A stretch of DNA of 64,000 nt from Dipteronia dyeriana (GCA_032871835.1 CM065296.1:121034146-121098145); one strand, 5' to 3'; shown: positions 11,036 to 24,500, counted from the first letter of the stretch. Notes: generated from the sequence alone by a model not told the origin. Numbers and translations are program-made.

Positions 11036-11429
11036 ATTATTTAATGGTTTAAGATTATTTTAAGAGTACCATGGGGCAATGAAAACTTTTTCAAACAAAG
11101 TATGGGGCAATAACAACTTTTCTTAATGTTACATAAGGGCAATTTTAAACTTTACTAGGCAACAAAAAGTCAACCGTTAATTCTAACATAAGTTGACTAA
11201 CAGTAAGGGATCCCTGTGCAATTAAGAGTAAACGTTGAATATTGTGTCATAATAAAAAACTTCGGTGCAATTTACCCTATAATTAAAATTATAATCAATA
11301 TGATCGTAATGATCCGATTAAAACGGTTTTATTTTAAGAGTTCTACTACTTTGCTACATCATTTGGACACCAGATTTAGACACTAAATTTACACAAAACG
11401 GTATTACTCATATTTTTATGAAAATTTTA
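11036..11429. other. Non-coding spacer
   Basis: AT-rich sequence with short repeated phrases such as 'ggggcaatgaaaac' and 'ggggcaataacaac'. No gene seen. Confidence 0.5.
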
Positions 11430-12345
11430 AAACTGGACCCACCGCCATTCTGCTGCGTGGTGCCGGTTCTGGTTTCTGAAACCAACGATAATAGCATTTA
11501 ACTGCAGTATGATTGGTCCGTCCACATATTTGGCATACTGCCTAATTTGTATTTTGCTTCCTTAGTTGCCCTTTCCAATTGTTGTTTTGGACTTTGATTG
11601 ATGCTGAAAACTTGGAGGTTGATTATTATTGTGAAGTCGATTTTGAATGCAGAAATTATGACCTCTTCCTCTGATGGTGTCTCTTCCTCCGAGGTGACCT
11701 TTTCCTCTTCCTATTGTCCAAAGAATGTTGGATTATGATTGAGTTGTTGCCTTTCCTCTGTAAGATAGACCTGTTCAAAATTTTGTAAAGACATGATAAA
11801 TTGATTAAATGATAGATACAGTGGTTTTGATAGAACAACAATCCAAAATTCTTTATAGTCTCCAGGTCCTTGTGAAACTTGGAAAACTTTTTCAACATCA
11901 CCGAGAGGTTTTCCGATAGCAGCAAGTTTGTCACAAATCTCCTTGAACTTTTGAATATATCCATCAAGAAAGAATGTCCCTTTGGATAAGACATATAATC
12001 CATTCTTCAATTGAGCTTCATTCTCGGTGTTAAGCAACAGTTGCTCTTAGTGTGATTTCCAAATTGAGTAGGTTGTATCCTCACTGAAAATCATGCTTAG
12101 AACTTCTTCATTCATGTTTCCAAGAAGCCAGAACATAAGAAGACCTTTATTGTTGACCCATGCACAAAGCTATGGATTTTTTATTTTATTTCCAAAAGAA
12201 TCAGTGATTTCATCTATTGGTTTTTCTAGATCATTGACGTGGTGTTCTATTCCTAGGCTACGAATCAATGGAAGTATTGGGGATTTCCAAAGGAGAAAAT
12301 TTGTGGTAGACAATTTGGTGGAAATTAAGTTAGAGGCCTGTTGAA
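11430..12345 (-). pseudogene. Relic of a Copia gag gene
   Basis: Reading the minus strand from about 12345: an N-terminal gag motif (KLSTTNFLLWKSPILPLIRS), then GNMNEEVLSMIF, then the conserved core YIQKFKEICDKLAAIGKPL (near 11900-11960), and finally a zinc knuckle CQICGRTNHTAVKC at 11494-11535 in a shifted frame. Stops split it (for example near 12175 and 12048), and protease and pol are absent nearby. It is a fragment of a different Copia family from elements 1 and 2. Confidence 0.8.
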
Positions 12346-13295
12346 ATATTGGATGGATAGTTGGGGTTCTTTAGAGGAAGACAATTTTTTTTTCTTTTTG
12401 AGCAATAGGTTCTGATAGTTTTAAAATAAGAGAATGAAAAGAAAACTATTGTTGTCATTCTACATAAGATTACAACATCTTTTATACACAACAATTCTAA
12501 AGGTAACAAGTTAAATAAGAAAGAATTGATCATTCGTAGAATCATGCAGTGGTTATTAGGAAGATATTGACATCTTTAATTCTTGACGTATAGTTGTGCA
12601 TTTAGTAAGGTTTGACTCTGCTTGATTTTGTTCATGATTTTTGCCTGGATTCTTTTCTTGAGCAAATGCATGATTAGTAGGGATCTTATCAAATTCCATA
12701 TAATTTCTTTAATTAAGACGATGAAGAAGACCCTATATATCATCACCGCTTAGCTTTGCTATGTATTGAAGTAATTAACACCACTTAGCTTTGCTATATA
12801 TTGAAGTAATTAACAGCGAGTAGGTTCGTACACTCCTATTAGATCTCGAAGTTAAAGGCTGGTTTTCTAAAAACCATGTCAAACAAAGATCTTCGTATCA
12901 TCATAAACACCATATATAACATGTTTATATGAAAATTGTTGAATTACAAAAAGGCAAACAAACAAATCACCACCAAAATTATTACTTGGTTGTAAAGAAC
13001 GCGAGCCTCCTAGGAAGGGTGTGTGTGCCTGTTGATGTGGTAAGCAAAAAATAAGGACGTGTAGGGTTCATCATGTAAACTTTTTTTTATATTTTAAAAA
13101 TAAAAATAAAAACAATATTTTTTTTACTTCAATTTTAAATTCTGAAAACGTTTCTGGATAGTATATTCTGAAAGTTATATTATGGAAATAAAAAGAGAAA
13201 AACTCGTCCGGTAAAATAATCGAAAAACATATAAAAAAAAAATCAATTATTTTTTATTGTAATTTATTATATTTAATAAAAATGGGTTTGACACT
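12346..13295. other. Non-coding spacer with a 35-bp tandem duplication
   Basis: AT-rich, no gene. At 12746-12780 and 12781-12815 a 35-bp unit ('cttagctttgctat'...'gaagtaattaaca') is present twice with two differences. Confidence 0.6.
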
Positions 13296-13585
13296 TTTAT
13301 TAGAATTCTTTTTTGGCTCTCTTCTTCTTCACTTTTTTGTCACGTAGTTTGAATCTTTGCATCATCTGTGTTCTTCAAAGCATTCAATCTAGAACTGTCT
13401 AAAAAACCCAACTTATTTGAATCCTTCAAATTTGGAAAATTCAATCTCGCATACTCTCTTTTGAGCTTATAAGTGGCTCGATCATAAGCATAAGTAGCTG
13501 CTTCTACTGTCTCGTAAGTTCCAAGCCAAACTTTCATTCTGTTCTGGGAAACTTTCATTCTGATTTCAGCGACCCATTTGCCCAT
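13296..13585 (-). pseudogene. AP2/ERF transcription-factor fragment
   Basis: The minus strand encodes the C-terminal two thirds of an AP2 DNA-binding domain: GKWVAEIR, then NRMKVWLGTYETVEAATYAY, YKLKREYARLNFPNL, followed by a flank LGFLDSSRLNALK typical of some DREB/ERF proteins. The N-terminal part of the domain (the usual YRGVRQR segment) is missing, and a stop codon sits immediately before the first ATG at 13585. After 'DAKIQ' the frame is lost; a neighbouring frame continues with a basic stretch (KKVKKKRAKK), which fits a frameshift. It lacks both ends of a functional protein. I read it as a truncated gene copy, not a working factor. Confidence 0.75.
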
Positions 13586-14459
13586 TCAAATCCACAACAC
13601 CAAAAACCCATTCAAATCAAACTCCCCCAATATCTAAAATCAATTAAAACTTCAATAGTAAACTCGAAAATTCAAGAACTTGAAGATGAAATATTGAGAA
13701 GAAAGAGCATATCAGTTGAAGAAGAAGAGGAAGTTTAGAAGAAGAAGAAGAAAAAGAGTAGATCGGCGAACAGGAGAAGAAGAAGACCAGTTCGACAACG
13801 GTGAGGAGCGATGCAAAGCTGATCGGCGAAGGAAGAAAGAAGTGATGAAGAACTCACGGTTGATGAGAAAAAAGAAAAAAGAAAATAATTTTATTGTTAA
13901 TTTAAAAAAAAAACAAATATTTTGTATTTGTTTAATTTCTCACTTTTATCACTGCTTTTTGTATTTCATTTTTTTTTCGAAATTAAAATGAAAAACGGTT
14001 ACGAACATGTTTCGAAATCGTTTTTAAAAGATAAAAACGAAAACGAACTGAAAAACAGTTGCACAATAGACAGTAATCTTTTCTAAAAAACTCTTTATCT
14101 CATCACTTTTCAACAAAAAAAAAATAACAGCATACATGTATATAAAAATCTTCCGATATGCATTTTTTTTACGGTATCTATTTAATTACCTATCTAGATC
14201 GAATATTTTCTTTTTGAGGTTTTTGTCATTCGTAGGATTCGAGCCGCCGACTTATTAGTTATTTGTCATTAAATCTTGATGTGATTTTTTTTTATGTATA
14301 AATGATGAAAATATTGAAATATATTTATGAAGAAAAAAAATGAAAAAAAAGGTAAAAAACTAATTTTTTTCAATTTTTTTTTAAAGATAAAATATTTAAA
14401 AATAACAAAAATCGAAAAACTCTTCACAAATGAGGACACTCGATCACTGAACACTGAAC
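13586..14459. other. Spacer with a GA-rich tract
   Basis: 13716-13860 is rich in GAA/GAAG, giving Lys/Arg/Glu-rich spurious frames. The rest is AT-rich. CACTGAAC at 14452-14459 is the left target duplication of the next element. Confidence 0.55.
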
Positions 14460-15428
14460 TAGTGGTGTAAGTATGTGCCAGCTCGGCCTAACTAGGTCCG
14501 GCACACCGGGCCGTTTTTTAAAATGGGTCGGACTTGGCACGACAAACCCAATGGGCGTGCCGTGCCAGGCTCGACCCGTTTTGGAAAATGGAGGCCCGAC
14601 ACAGCACGTGGGCACGCTTTGGTGGGTCGTGCCTACGGACCGTGTCATGCTGGCATACGTGCTGACTTAGGCATGCCAAACGAGTGGCCCATTTTTTTAA
14701 AATAAATTTATTAATAATATCATAGAGTATGAACATCATAAAGTATGAAGTTGTAGCTCATAACCCTTGTCCAAGTAAGTATGTTTTCCTTTGTTTTTTC
14801 TTCATTTTTATATAGGTTAATACCTCTTATCATTTCTCATATTTAACCGATGTGGGATGTGAGATCGAATTTTCATTTTCATTCATTGGTATAACATAAT
14901 GATATTATGTTGAGTCCATTTTTTTTTTCTTAAATAAGGAAAACATGAAGAGAGTTGGGAATATATATTATATTTAAATCTGTAAATCTCATTCACATTA
15001 TTATTCCCTAATCTTAGTCATAGTAATTGCTTTTAACTATGGTTGTATTCACTCTCACACCCCACGTTGGATAAATAATAGCATTGAAGAGAGGTCTAAC
15101 AAATATTAAAAAAGAGGGAAAGACAAATAAAAACTTATTTATTTATACAAGGGTTATGAAACATGATTACTCTATAATATCATTTATATTTTAAACATTT
15201 TATTTTTATAAATAAAGTGTTTTTTATAGTTTTTTTTTTAATAATTAGGCGAACCCAATGTGTCGGCCCACTGTGCTGCTCTGTCATGTCGGCCGGAGAA
15301 CTTGGCATGTCGACCAGGCGTGCCGTGACGGGAAGGCACAGTGTGCCTCGATCTAGGACCCGACACGGTTCAGGAATGTGGGCAAGGCGGACCGGCCCAT
15401 CCAGGCACGCTCCACATTTACACCATTA
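14460..15428. mobile_element. Foldback hAT-type non-autonomous element A
   Basis: 969 bp, flanked by a perfect 8-bp duplication CACTGAAC (14452-14459 and 15429-15436). Ends are inverted: TAGTGGTGTAAG on the left, and ACATTTACACCATTA on the right (reverse complement TAATGGTGTAAATGT). The outer ~200-250 bp of each side are GC-rich, with many 'ggcac'/'gtgcc' words, and are inverted copies of each other. The AT-rich interior is also partly palindromic: 14760-14830 pairs with 15085-15170. No transposase. The 8-bp duplication and the termini place it in the hAT superfamily. Confidence 0.85.
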
Positions 15429-15441
15429 CACTGAACAAAAC

Positions 15442-16195
15442 TAATGGTGTAAATGTGGAGCGGGTCTGGATGGGTCTGGATGGGTATGTCTGCCTGGCCT
15501 GCCAAGGAAGGCAGATCGTGCCTAGCATGGCCCGCCTATGGGGCATGTCGTGCTAGGCAAGACCCACATTCCTAGACTGTGTCGGGCCCTAGATCGGGGA
15601 ACGCCATGCCTGCCCAGCACGGCACACCTGGTAGGCATGCCAAGTCCGCCGGATGACACAACGAGCCGGTACATTGAGCCTGCATAATTATTTAAAAAAA
15701 AAAAGTTAAAAAACACTTTATTTATACAAAATAAATTGTTTAAAAAATAAAGGATATTGTAGAGTATTGAATCATAGTTCATAACTCTTGTTTAGACAAG
15801 TAAATTTTCATTTGTCTTTCCATCTTTCTTATATTGGTTAGACCTCTCTCCAATATGGGATGTGAGAATGAATACAACTATGGTTAAAAGTAATTACAAT
15901 GACTAAGATTATGGAAGAATAATATATAAATGAGATTTAATGATTTATATATATATATATACATATGATTTTTGTTCAAAAAGTAGGTCGGCCCGCTTGG
16001 CACGTCTAAGTCGGCACGTAGACCGGTACGGCACAGTCCACCAGGGCTGTGTCGGGCTCCGTATTCAAAAACGGGTTAGGTCTGGCATGACAAGCCCAAT
16101 AGATGTGCCCAATAGCCGTGTCGTGCAAGGCCCGATCCGTTTTAAAAAACGGACCCGATGTACCAAACTTAAACCGACACATATTTACACCATTA
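15442..16195. mobile_element. Foldback hAT-type non-autonomous element B
   Basis: 754 bp of the same family as element A, starting TAATGGTGTAAATG and ending TTTACACCATTA. Flanks AACAAAAC (15434-15441) and AACCAATC (16196-16203) agree at 6 of 8 positions, a plausible aged target duplication that overlaps that of element A. GC-rich arms 15442-15690 and 15970-16195 are inverted copies. The interior 15780-15950 is an inverted copy of 14970-15160 in element A. Confidence 0.78.
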
Positions 16196-17054
16196 AACCA
16201 ATCTCGTCTTGAAATTCAAAGAATTTTCATTGTTATGATTTATGAAGACAACTTGAACGGCTTTAGAACTGGTTGAGAATATTGATGCCTTCACTTCAGC
16301 CCTGAACAATACAAATCCTGGGACCCTCCTAACTTTTTTTTATTTGAATATAAGACCATTTATCTATGATCTAATCATGTTTGTTTCATTGAAATTTAAG
16401 TTGCAATTTAATAGTATTCTTTTAGATTAAGATACAAAGTTAATACAATTTATTTAATTAATACAATAAAGAATGATTATTTTAAATTACTAATAAGAGG
16501 TTGTAAACTGAACACGTGTCATGAAAAAATTAATAAACATAGTAGAGAATGATTATTCAATGATTATTCTAAATGACTCAGAAGAGGTTGTACACTGTCC
16601 ACGTATCACACAAAACAAGTTGATATGCTCACATCACATATGTGACATTCCATTAAAGATTTAAAGGTTTGGGTAGTCAAAGTCTTAATTCCCCTAATCA
16701 AGGACCAAATATTTATCTACATAACTACAATTTATATATATATATATATGAATACGCATGACAATTTATACATGAATACGCACCTATGAAATTACATAAG
16801 GACATTAAATATGAGTTACTCATTTTATATATTTTGATTTAATATATATAAACTTATCAAAGCTCATTTATAATTGAGTGTCTCACATTCAATGTTCTTA
16901 TATAATTCCATCAGTACGTACTAATTGGAAAACGAATATATATATATATATAAGGCAAATCTCCCTTTTCGAAATTATTGTTTCCTTTGTCATTAGATTT
17001 CAATTGAAAAGAAGAAACTATCCATCTAATAACATTAATCATTATATATTTTAA
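16196..17054. other. AT-rich spacer
   Basis: No gene seen. Short (TA)n runs near 16733-16748 and 16937-16952, and an imperfect repeat of 'agaatgattattc' near 16470 and 16545. Confidence 0.5.
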
Positions 17055-19084
17055 GGGGATGTATTGAATTAGAATTCTAGAAGACATTTAAAGACTATAA
17101 ATATAGGTGTATTCAATTTAGACATTTAAAGATCTTAAATAGTATATATTAATATAATGGTATTCAATTCGGATTTCTATGGACTTTTAAAGAGTCTTTC
17201 CAAATCCAGATATATTGAACTGGGAAATTAAAAATGTTTACAAAAATCAAGGTGTATTCAATTGGAACAAGATTTTAAAAGATTTTCTTAAGTCATGGAT
17301 TATGGTGAACTTGATGGTGAGAAGTATGAATATCAAAAGCCATAACAAGTCCATCATTCTCCCTTAAGATTTTGGTGGACTTTAGCTTTCGAAATATACA
17401 AAATCGTGTTGGAATCCTTATATTTTGACAAATGACCAGAATTGGTAAATTTAGTTGGGTGGGTTTTTTATCTAGAAAATTATGAATATTTTTATTTAGA
17501 TAGAATGTTATGTCTAATATTAATCTGTAAAATTTCGTGCTTTATAAATAATTATAAAAATTGTTATAAATTTTATAGTGAACAAAAGTCAATATTGATT
17601 TCTGCTTGACAGATTCAAGAAACAATAACAAAATAAATGTTTTCATATACAAATGATCATGATTTCTGCTTCATATAAATGTAGTTTTGCTTGGTTATTC
17701 AATTAGTTGATTATTGTTTGTTTATATGATTAGTTGAATATACAAATGTTTTGTTATTGTTTGCTTGGTTATTCAATTATTATTGTTTGTTTATATTCTT
17801 TCATCGTTATATTATTAATGTTCTTTATACTATAGTATGAGTGAAAGATTTACTTCTTTTTGGATTCATATATCTATTTATAGAATGAGAAATTTGCTTT
17901 ATTTTAATTCATATTTCTTTTGTTCATATTTCAGTTTGTTTTAAGTAGTTCAATAATGATAACTATTAGATGGTTGGTTAATTTTCTTACTTGCTTATTA
18001 TAAATTGTATTTGAATATCTCAATCAGTTCATCTATAATAGAAGCGTGAGATAACAAATCCATAAAAGTTTAAGATAGATGTCTAAACAAATTCATAAAA
18101 GTCTGAGATGATGTTTAAAAAATCAATGAAAATCCATGTGAATTTATAAAAGTCCATAGAAATTCATAAAAATTTGTCATTTAAAAAATGTCTTTAGGGT
18201 ATATTGGATTAAGATTTTAATAGACAATTTTAGAGTGTAAGGATTTTATGGATTTGTAAGACTATCATGATTATTAGGATTATTAGGATTATACTTTTAG
18301 GATTATTAATATTATATGGACTAGACTTTTAGGATTCTGAAAGAGTCTTTTGAATTTATTTATAGACTATTAGGATTATCTAGATTTAATTCAAGACTTT
18401 TTGGACTTTCAAAATTTAAGAGTCGATTGTAGTATTCAATTATATATATATATCAACTTTCTCTTTATCTTTACTTTTTGCCAGATCCATCTTTTATAGA
18501 TGTATATAAAGCATTTGATCAATTTTTACTAGTAATCCTAAAGAATTTATATACCGGTGGTGGTGGTGGGATCATGGAAATCTAGCTAAAGCTATTTTTA
18601 ACTCACACATGCATTTTATCGGTCATTTGATATTCGACTTTCAAGTGTAGTTTTATGTTGTCTTTTGCGTGTTTGTGCGCTGCATTTATTATATACCAAT
18701 ACACCCACCAAATATTTGAAATCAAATAAAAAGTCTGGAAAGTATTGAGGGAAAGGGCAAGACAATTTTTGGTTCAATCTATTTATAATTATAACTAAAA
18801 AGTCTGAAAAATCTATTTTGTCATGAAATCATAGAAATCCTGATATCAATTCAATACCAGTAGACAATATGTTGCATCTTGAAAGTCTAGATCCAATACC
18901 ACAAAACAATATGGACTTTTTAAAAAAATCTTAAAGTCTTGATCGAATACTACAAGACTTATCTAACTTGTTAAAAAGTCTCAATCCAATACCGCTAGAC
19001 TTTTACTTCCACAAATTGTCTAATAAAATCTTGAACCAATACACCCCCTAAATGTCCTCAAGAATCCTAATTGAATACACCCCC
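17055..19084. mobile_element. Nested inverted-repeat (MITE-like) cluster, outer element
   Basis: Outer ends GGGGATGTATTGAATT (17055) and AATTGAATACACCCCC (to 19084) are inverted over about 36 bp with some mismatches, and TTAA lies on both sides (17051-17054, 19085-19088). Further related ends occur inside at 17105 and 17251 ('ggtgtattcaatt'), so several insertions of one family are nested. No coding sequence. Superfamily undecided: TTAA flanks fit piggyBac-type, and the termini could also suit PIF/Harbinger. Confidence 0.6.
18197..19048. mobile_element. Inner MITE-like element nested in the 17-19 kb cluster
   Basis: Left end GGGTATATTGGATTAAGATT at 18197 pairs with the inverted right end AATCTTGAACCAATACACCC (to 19048) over about 35 bp, including 'gattttaatagacaatt'. 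The right end abuts the terminal repeat of the outer element. The flanks TTTA and TAAA do not form a clear direct duplication. Confidence 0.6.
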
Positions 19085-19133
19085 TTAAATTTTCATGATT
19101 TTTTTTTTCATTATCAACTAGATAAAACCAATC

Positions 19134-19211
19134 ACGTAAGGCCTATTGCCAATGTGGTTGGACTCTCCATTGGGAGCCTCCACCACCACGGTTCAACGCC
19201 TGGGGTGCATG

Positions 19212-19242
<31 letters not shown>

Positions 19243-19367
19243 TGTCCCTTCTTGGCCATTAATCCCAAGTATGGATACCATCTCCTTTACTGTGGGAGTA
19301 GTGGTCTGGGTTGTGTTAGTAGAGTCATATCTCGTCAGGTCTCAGCAGTTGTAACTTAAAAAAAAAC
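19134..19367 (+). mobile_element. SINE 1 with 16-bp target duplication
   Basis: Flanked by perfect copies of ctagataaaaccaatc (19118-19133 and 19368-19383). It contains a B-box-like 'ggttcaacgcc' (19190-19200), a (TA)n run at 19211-19239 and an A-rich 3' tail just before the right duplication. A tRNA-derived plant SINE; the 3' part 'tctgggttgtgttagtagagt' resembles SINE 2. Confidence 0.82.
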
Positions 19368-19383
19368 CTAGATAAAACCAATC

Positions 19384-21563
19384 GAATCTATCTATTTTCA
19401 AGCCCACGCTGGGTTGATGAAATCTTATAGAATTTTTTTTGTAGTGCCTAGGGTGATATGTTTATATGGGTTGATGAAATATTTTGCAAGCATATCAAAT
19501 TGAGCCCAAACCATCTTGGTTGTAAATTAAAAAAAGTGTTGACAATTTATTTATAATAAAAAAATTATACGATAAAATATCTAAAATTTATAAATGGTAG
19601 TTCAGACAATTCATAAGGTTTGAAAAAGCTATAAAAAATAAACGTTTGTGATAAGCCTAATTTTAAGCTTCTCCTAATACACATAAAATATCATTTATAA
19701 AGGGTAATTAAGACAATCCATATATTAAAAAGGGTTTTTTTGATTTTTGTCAAACAACTAAAAAAACTTTAAAACAATTTCTAACATTAGAAAAACTCTT
19801 TTGACTTTACAAAAGCCATACCAAACACATGCTAAGGGGTCGGAATAAGGACTGAAATCTAAACTTGAATGACATGTTTTTTTTCCTCACATCCGAATGT
19901 ATTGTCAACACGTTTGTTTAAATAAAATTGTCTGAAAATAAGTAATTTTACATTTATACCCATGTTAAACAACTATACATATAATATGGATTAAAAAAAA
20001 ATTGTATATGAATACATATGATCGTGATCCTCTTCTTCGATTACAAACAATTTTTATTATTATTATGAAAAGAAAATGTTTTTTTTTTCAGAAGGGATAA
20101 TAAGAAAAAACTCATATAAAACACTCTGAAAAAAATAATATATAAATACATCACCCGAATATCATAATAAAATATTGATATCAAACATCAATATGAGAAG
20201 TGATTGGGGTTCTTATTTATTTTTAAAGCTATTCAAAATAAGCAATATATTAAAATAAATATTTCCATACCATATATAATTATGATGAAATTGAAAATAT
20301 GTTATATATGGAGGATAGTATCAGAAGAAAAGATTTTGGATTGCATTTAATGCAATTCAGTTATTTACAATTAAGTGAAAAATCAATATTTTTTACTTTT
20401 TATTTTAAGTTGTTTTTTTGTATTTTTAAGTTGTTTGATCACTTAAAAAAAAACAAACAAAACAACCTAATAATTATGATTCAGACCCATTTAATTTTAA
20501 GTGGAAAAAACAAACGAACTCTAAATTTATTAAAGTTTTTATTGTAAAAACTGCATTCTAATTAAAAGGTTATGAGGTTACTTTTGATATTTTGAAGTTT
20601 TTTTTCAAAAAAAAAAATTCAAAAATATCTTTTTACTAAAACCTAAAATTTGAGTTTTTCACAAAAAAAATGTATATATAATTTCTTTAAAAACCTCTAC
20701 AGGAATGGAAGCTCTTCCAATCCAAACATTATACATTTAGATGAGTTTCATTTGATAAAAATAGCATGAACTATTTAATCATAAATAGAGACTAATTATA
20801 TACATCACCTTATAGTATGGATGATTGAACACATACCACCCACATTGATATAATTGGTATATTTTAATAGTACACATACCACCCACATTGATATAATTGG
20901 TATATTTTAATAGTCGTAATACTTTAAAAAAATAAAATAAATGGATACCAAAGTTTCTATCGAATGATCATTTAATATTATAATTTATAACACTATTTAT
21001 TTATCTCAAAATATCTTCTCAGTGGAAAAGTCTTTATTTTAATAATTATGAGTATAAAATAACTCAATTTCTTTGTCATTGAACAGATTTGAGATGTGAG
21101 AAAATGAAATTTGAAATGAAATCAAGTAAACTCTATGCTAACTATTGGTTATAAGTTATAAGATTCCAAAACAATGGCTAATTAGTAACTCTCAGACACA
21201 TTCTAATATTAAATTCATCAAACACAACATTATTGAAAAGGTTGATATATAAATATAATCGACTTGAATCCAAATAATAATATAATTATAAGTTTCAACA
21301 GTAACAATGATAATACAATCTTGAATGGAAAAGAATGTGACCTCGAGCTGGGGTCATTTTAGAGTTTCTAATCATCACATAATATATCCCTCACTTCAAA
21401 TAAACACTAGTAACGAATCAAATATATAAGATTATAACCAAAACTATATAACTCTATTAATCCATCAAAGCTAGAAGACAGGTTTTGTCTACCAGGCAAA
21501 CTGTGGATATATATATATATATAAAAAAATTTATATATATAACTTATTTGAAGCTACGGCTGT
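19384..21563. other. AT-rich intergenic region with a 43-bp tandem duplication
   Basis: No gene seen. A 43-bp unit beginning 'acacataccacccacattga' is present twice in tandem at 20829-20871 and 20872-20914. (TA)n near 21510-21524. The right end, 21340-21563, should hold the 3' UTR of the SKS gene. Confidence 0.55.
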
Positions 21564-24500
21564 TTAGAGTGGTCGCGTGTGACGGCCGGCAGCCCTACCA
21601 CAGAGAATTGCATTCTTTGGAATTGGGTATTCATCTCTAAGTGAAGTTGATGATGTGTAAACCCGCATGTAAAATTGTTGTCCAAGGTATTGTCTGGCCC
21701 AAAACTCTGATCTCAGATTCCACATCCCGACATTGTCCAGTGCAATGTAAATGGCAGACCATGACTTGGGATACACCTACACACATAACACATCAAAAGG
21801 GTTACATAATTACATTCCAGTTTTGATTTGAAAATTGAAATCTACAGTTTTCATGGCAGGAAAAAGGAAAAAGGAAAATGGAATTTACCTGAACAGTGGA
21901 ACGAGCAACTGCGTCGCGGAGATTGTATTGGTCTCTACTAGCTGAGGTCCACTGCCCTCCATCCATACTGCATTTAAAAGGTCGTTCAATTTCAATTAAA
22001 CCGAGAGATCTAAGCTTGCATCGTTTTATGTAAAGTATGTAAAGTATGTGCTTACCCGACAACCCAGAAAGCGTAGCCATTAAGGTGATAGCTTTGGATG
22101 ATGTCTTCATCGTTTTGGAACACGATTTCAATAAAGGCCCTATAGTCGACACCCATTACAGATGTGTCTAGGTAAATGCCTCCACCGGTAGGATTGTCAG
22201 AAATACTTCCAATGCGGAAAACTCCTCCAATTTGGAAGTAGTCAGCGAGCTTCATTGGAGTGTCTGGTGCGATAAATGACACACTGTTAATTGCGTATCT
22301 CTGCTTGCCATTAACTTGCCCAGCAGAACTTGCAAGCCTGATAGTTTTGGTAGTGTTTATGAAACCATAGTGATATGAGCCTTGTGGGTTTGGCCTTGGA
22401 CCACTTGCTGTAAGATTAGTCCTGCAATAATTACATGGAACTAGGTTGATGTACATCATAATATTTTGATAGCTGTTACGTAGCATCTACAAATTGGACA
22501 AGGAAATAATACCTGATGGAGCGGGCTTGGTTCAGAGACCAGTCAATTTGGATGGTCGGTCCACCTGGGGGAGGGCCTGAAACCGGGCCAGCAGAGTTAC
22601 TGTAATGAAGAATGCCAGTGGTGGTGAGGACTGTGGAGGTGAAACGAGAGGAAACGACAATGTAATAGTCTTGCCCGGGCTGATCAGCTGTAAACAAAAC
22701 GGAGTACGATTGTCCCACGTGAACATCAAGCGAAGAGTATGTAGTTTGGAGTGTATGTGTTCCCTCAACTTCTACCAACTTCATCTTGTGGTTTTGAATG
22801 CGGAAGTTAAGTGAATTTTGCAATCCAACATTCGATATCCTGAGCCTGTAAGTTTTTCCTGTAATGGACAACAATTCAGATAATAATTAATCAGACAAAC
22901 CTGAAACAGATATGAATTTAAGCATAAACTATATCAGTAATTTCACTACCTTGTTCAACAGTAAGATAGTAACCAGTTGGTCCCCGCCCGTTGATAAGAA
23001 TACCATCGGGAAAAGGTAGCTTCCTACCACCATCCAGTACACCCTTCAATTTCTGCACATCCGTACATCAAGTAATTAAACGCACGGTCAGACATTTGTT
23101 ATGATCTTTTTACACAGCAAATGGGAAGAAATCATTCAAATTGTTTACCACAACAACCAGATTTCATGAACTTACATTATATCAACCGACAAATTAGATA
23201 CACATACACATGTAACACATGCATAACTCATAAACTACAATCCAGTGGGACGGACTTTAGGAGCAAGAATTCAACTAGGGACACAATGTCTACAGAAACT
23301 ACAGAAAAAACACAACTGGGCCAGTTAATGTTGTCTGAAACCAAGCCATATAACCTTGTGGAAGACATTAATTCAAAAGGATAACAAATTTATCTATAGG
23401 CCTGGACACCATACCCATGTAACAAATCTCATTAATTCTAGATCTGATCGACTCAAGTCTCAATAAATCAACATCAACTGTCATGAATCATTCATTGTAT
23501 AATAAACAATTTACACCAAACTTAACATTATAGTCTTGCCGGAATTTACAGACAAATTTTAAAATCTTAAATTTACTAAGTGAGATAATGTCTGAAAAAT
23601 AATGTGTTCAGGACTGTGGTTGTTAGAAGTGCCCTCTTTACACCTCCACTAGTCCCTACTAACCCTCACAAGTGGGCACTCAATAATTGTGGGATCACAA
23701 AACAACAAAGAAAAAAAAAAATGAGAGGTCAGGGATACAGCTGCAAAGTAATGAATATGCAATCTATAGTCAAACAGTCACCTTATGTTGCCGACACAAA
23801 CACATTATTTTTCTTACCAAATACTTCAAATTCACACCCCACAAAGTGTATAGCGGGCCATGACAATTTTTAAAGACACTTTAATATTACTTAAGAGGTT
23901 TAACTAACTGATATATATGTTGAAGGGACAGCCTATTGTCTGTTTGCATTGTTAGATATAAAACCAAAATAAATAAATAAATCTTTCAAGACATAAAAAT
24001 GTTAACGGTGTTTAAATATAAATGTATGGTACATAGTTATTACCGTGTGATTGGATTTGTACCAATCTCCAATAAGTACGGTGTAATCTCCGGCAGGGTC
24101 ATCGAAGGGGACAGGGATTCTGGGGCGGCTGAGGATTCTAATGCCTCCGAAACCACCGGCAGCTTTGTGGAATGCAAGGGAAGGGAAATAGTAGAAGCTC
24201 CCAATTTGATCCTTCACTTGAAGAATGTATGTGAAGTTCTTCCCTGGAGGAATTGGACAGGTTGTTCCAAACACACCATCTACAAATGAATTCCTCCTCT
24301 GTTGAATTCCAGACCTACATTTCACCAAAACAAAAACAATTTTTTTTAAAAAAAGAAAGTAGACAAATTATAATGTAAAGATTTGCTATTCTACAATTGT
24401 TTGACCAAATCAATCGCACGTAAAAAGTCATCAATAGTAAAAGAGGGACCATTTTGATCAATGCAATTACACACTAAAAAAAAGGTCATCAACAGTAAAA

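Noticed and set aside
14473..14705. Open frames on both strands in the GC-rich hAT arm
   Set aside because: They arise from the palindromic GC-rich arm, overlap on both strands and encode no known domain.
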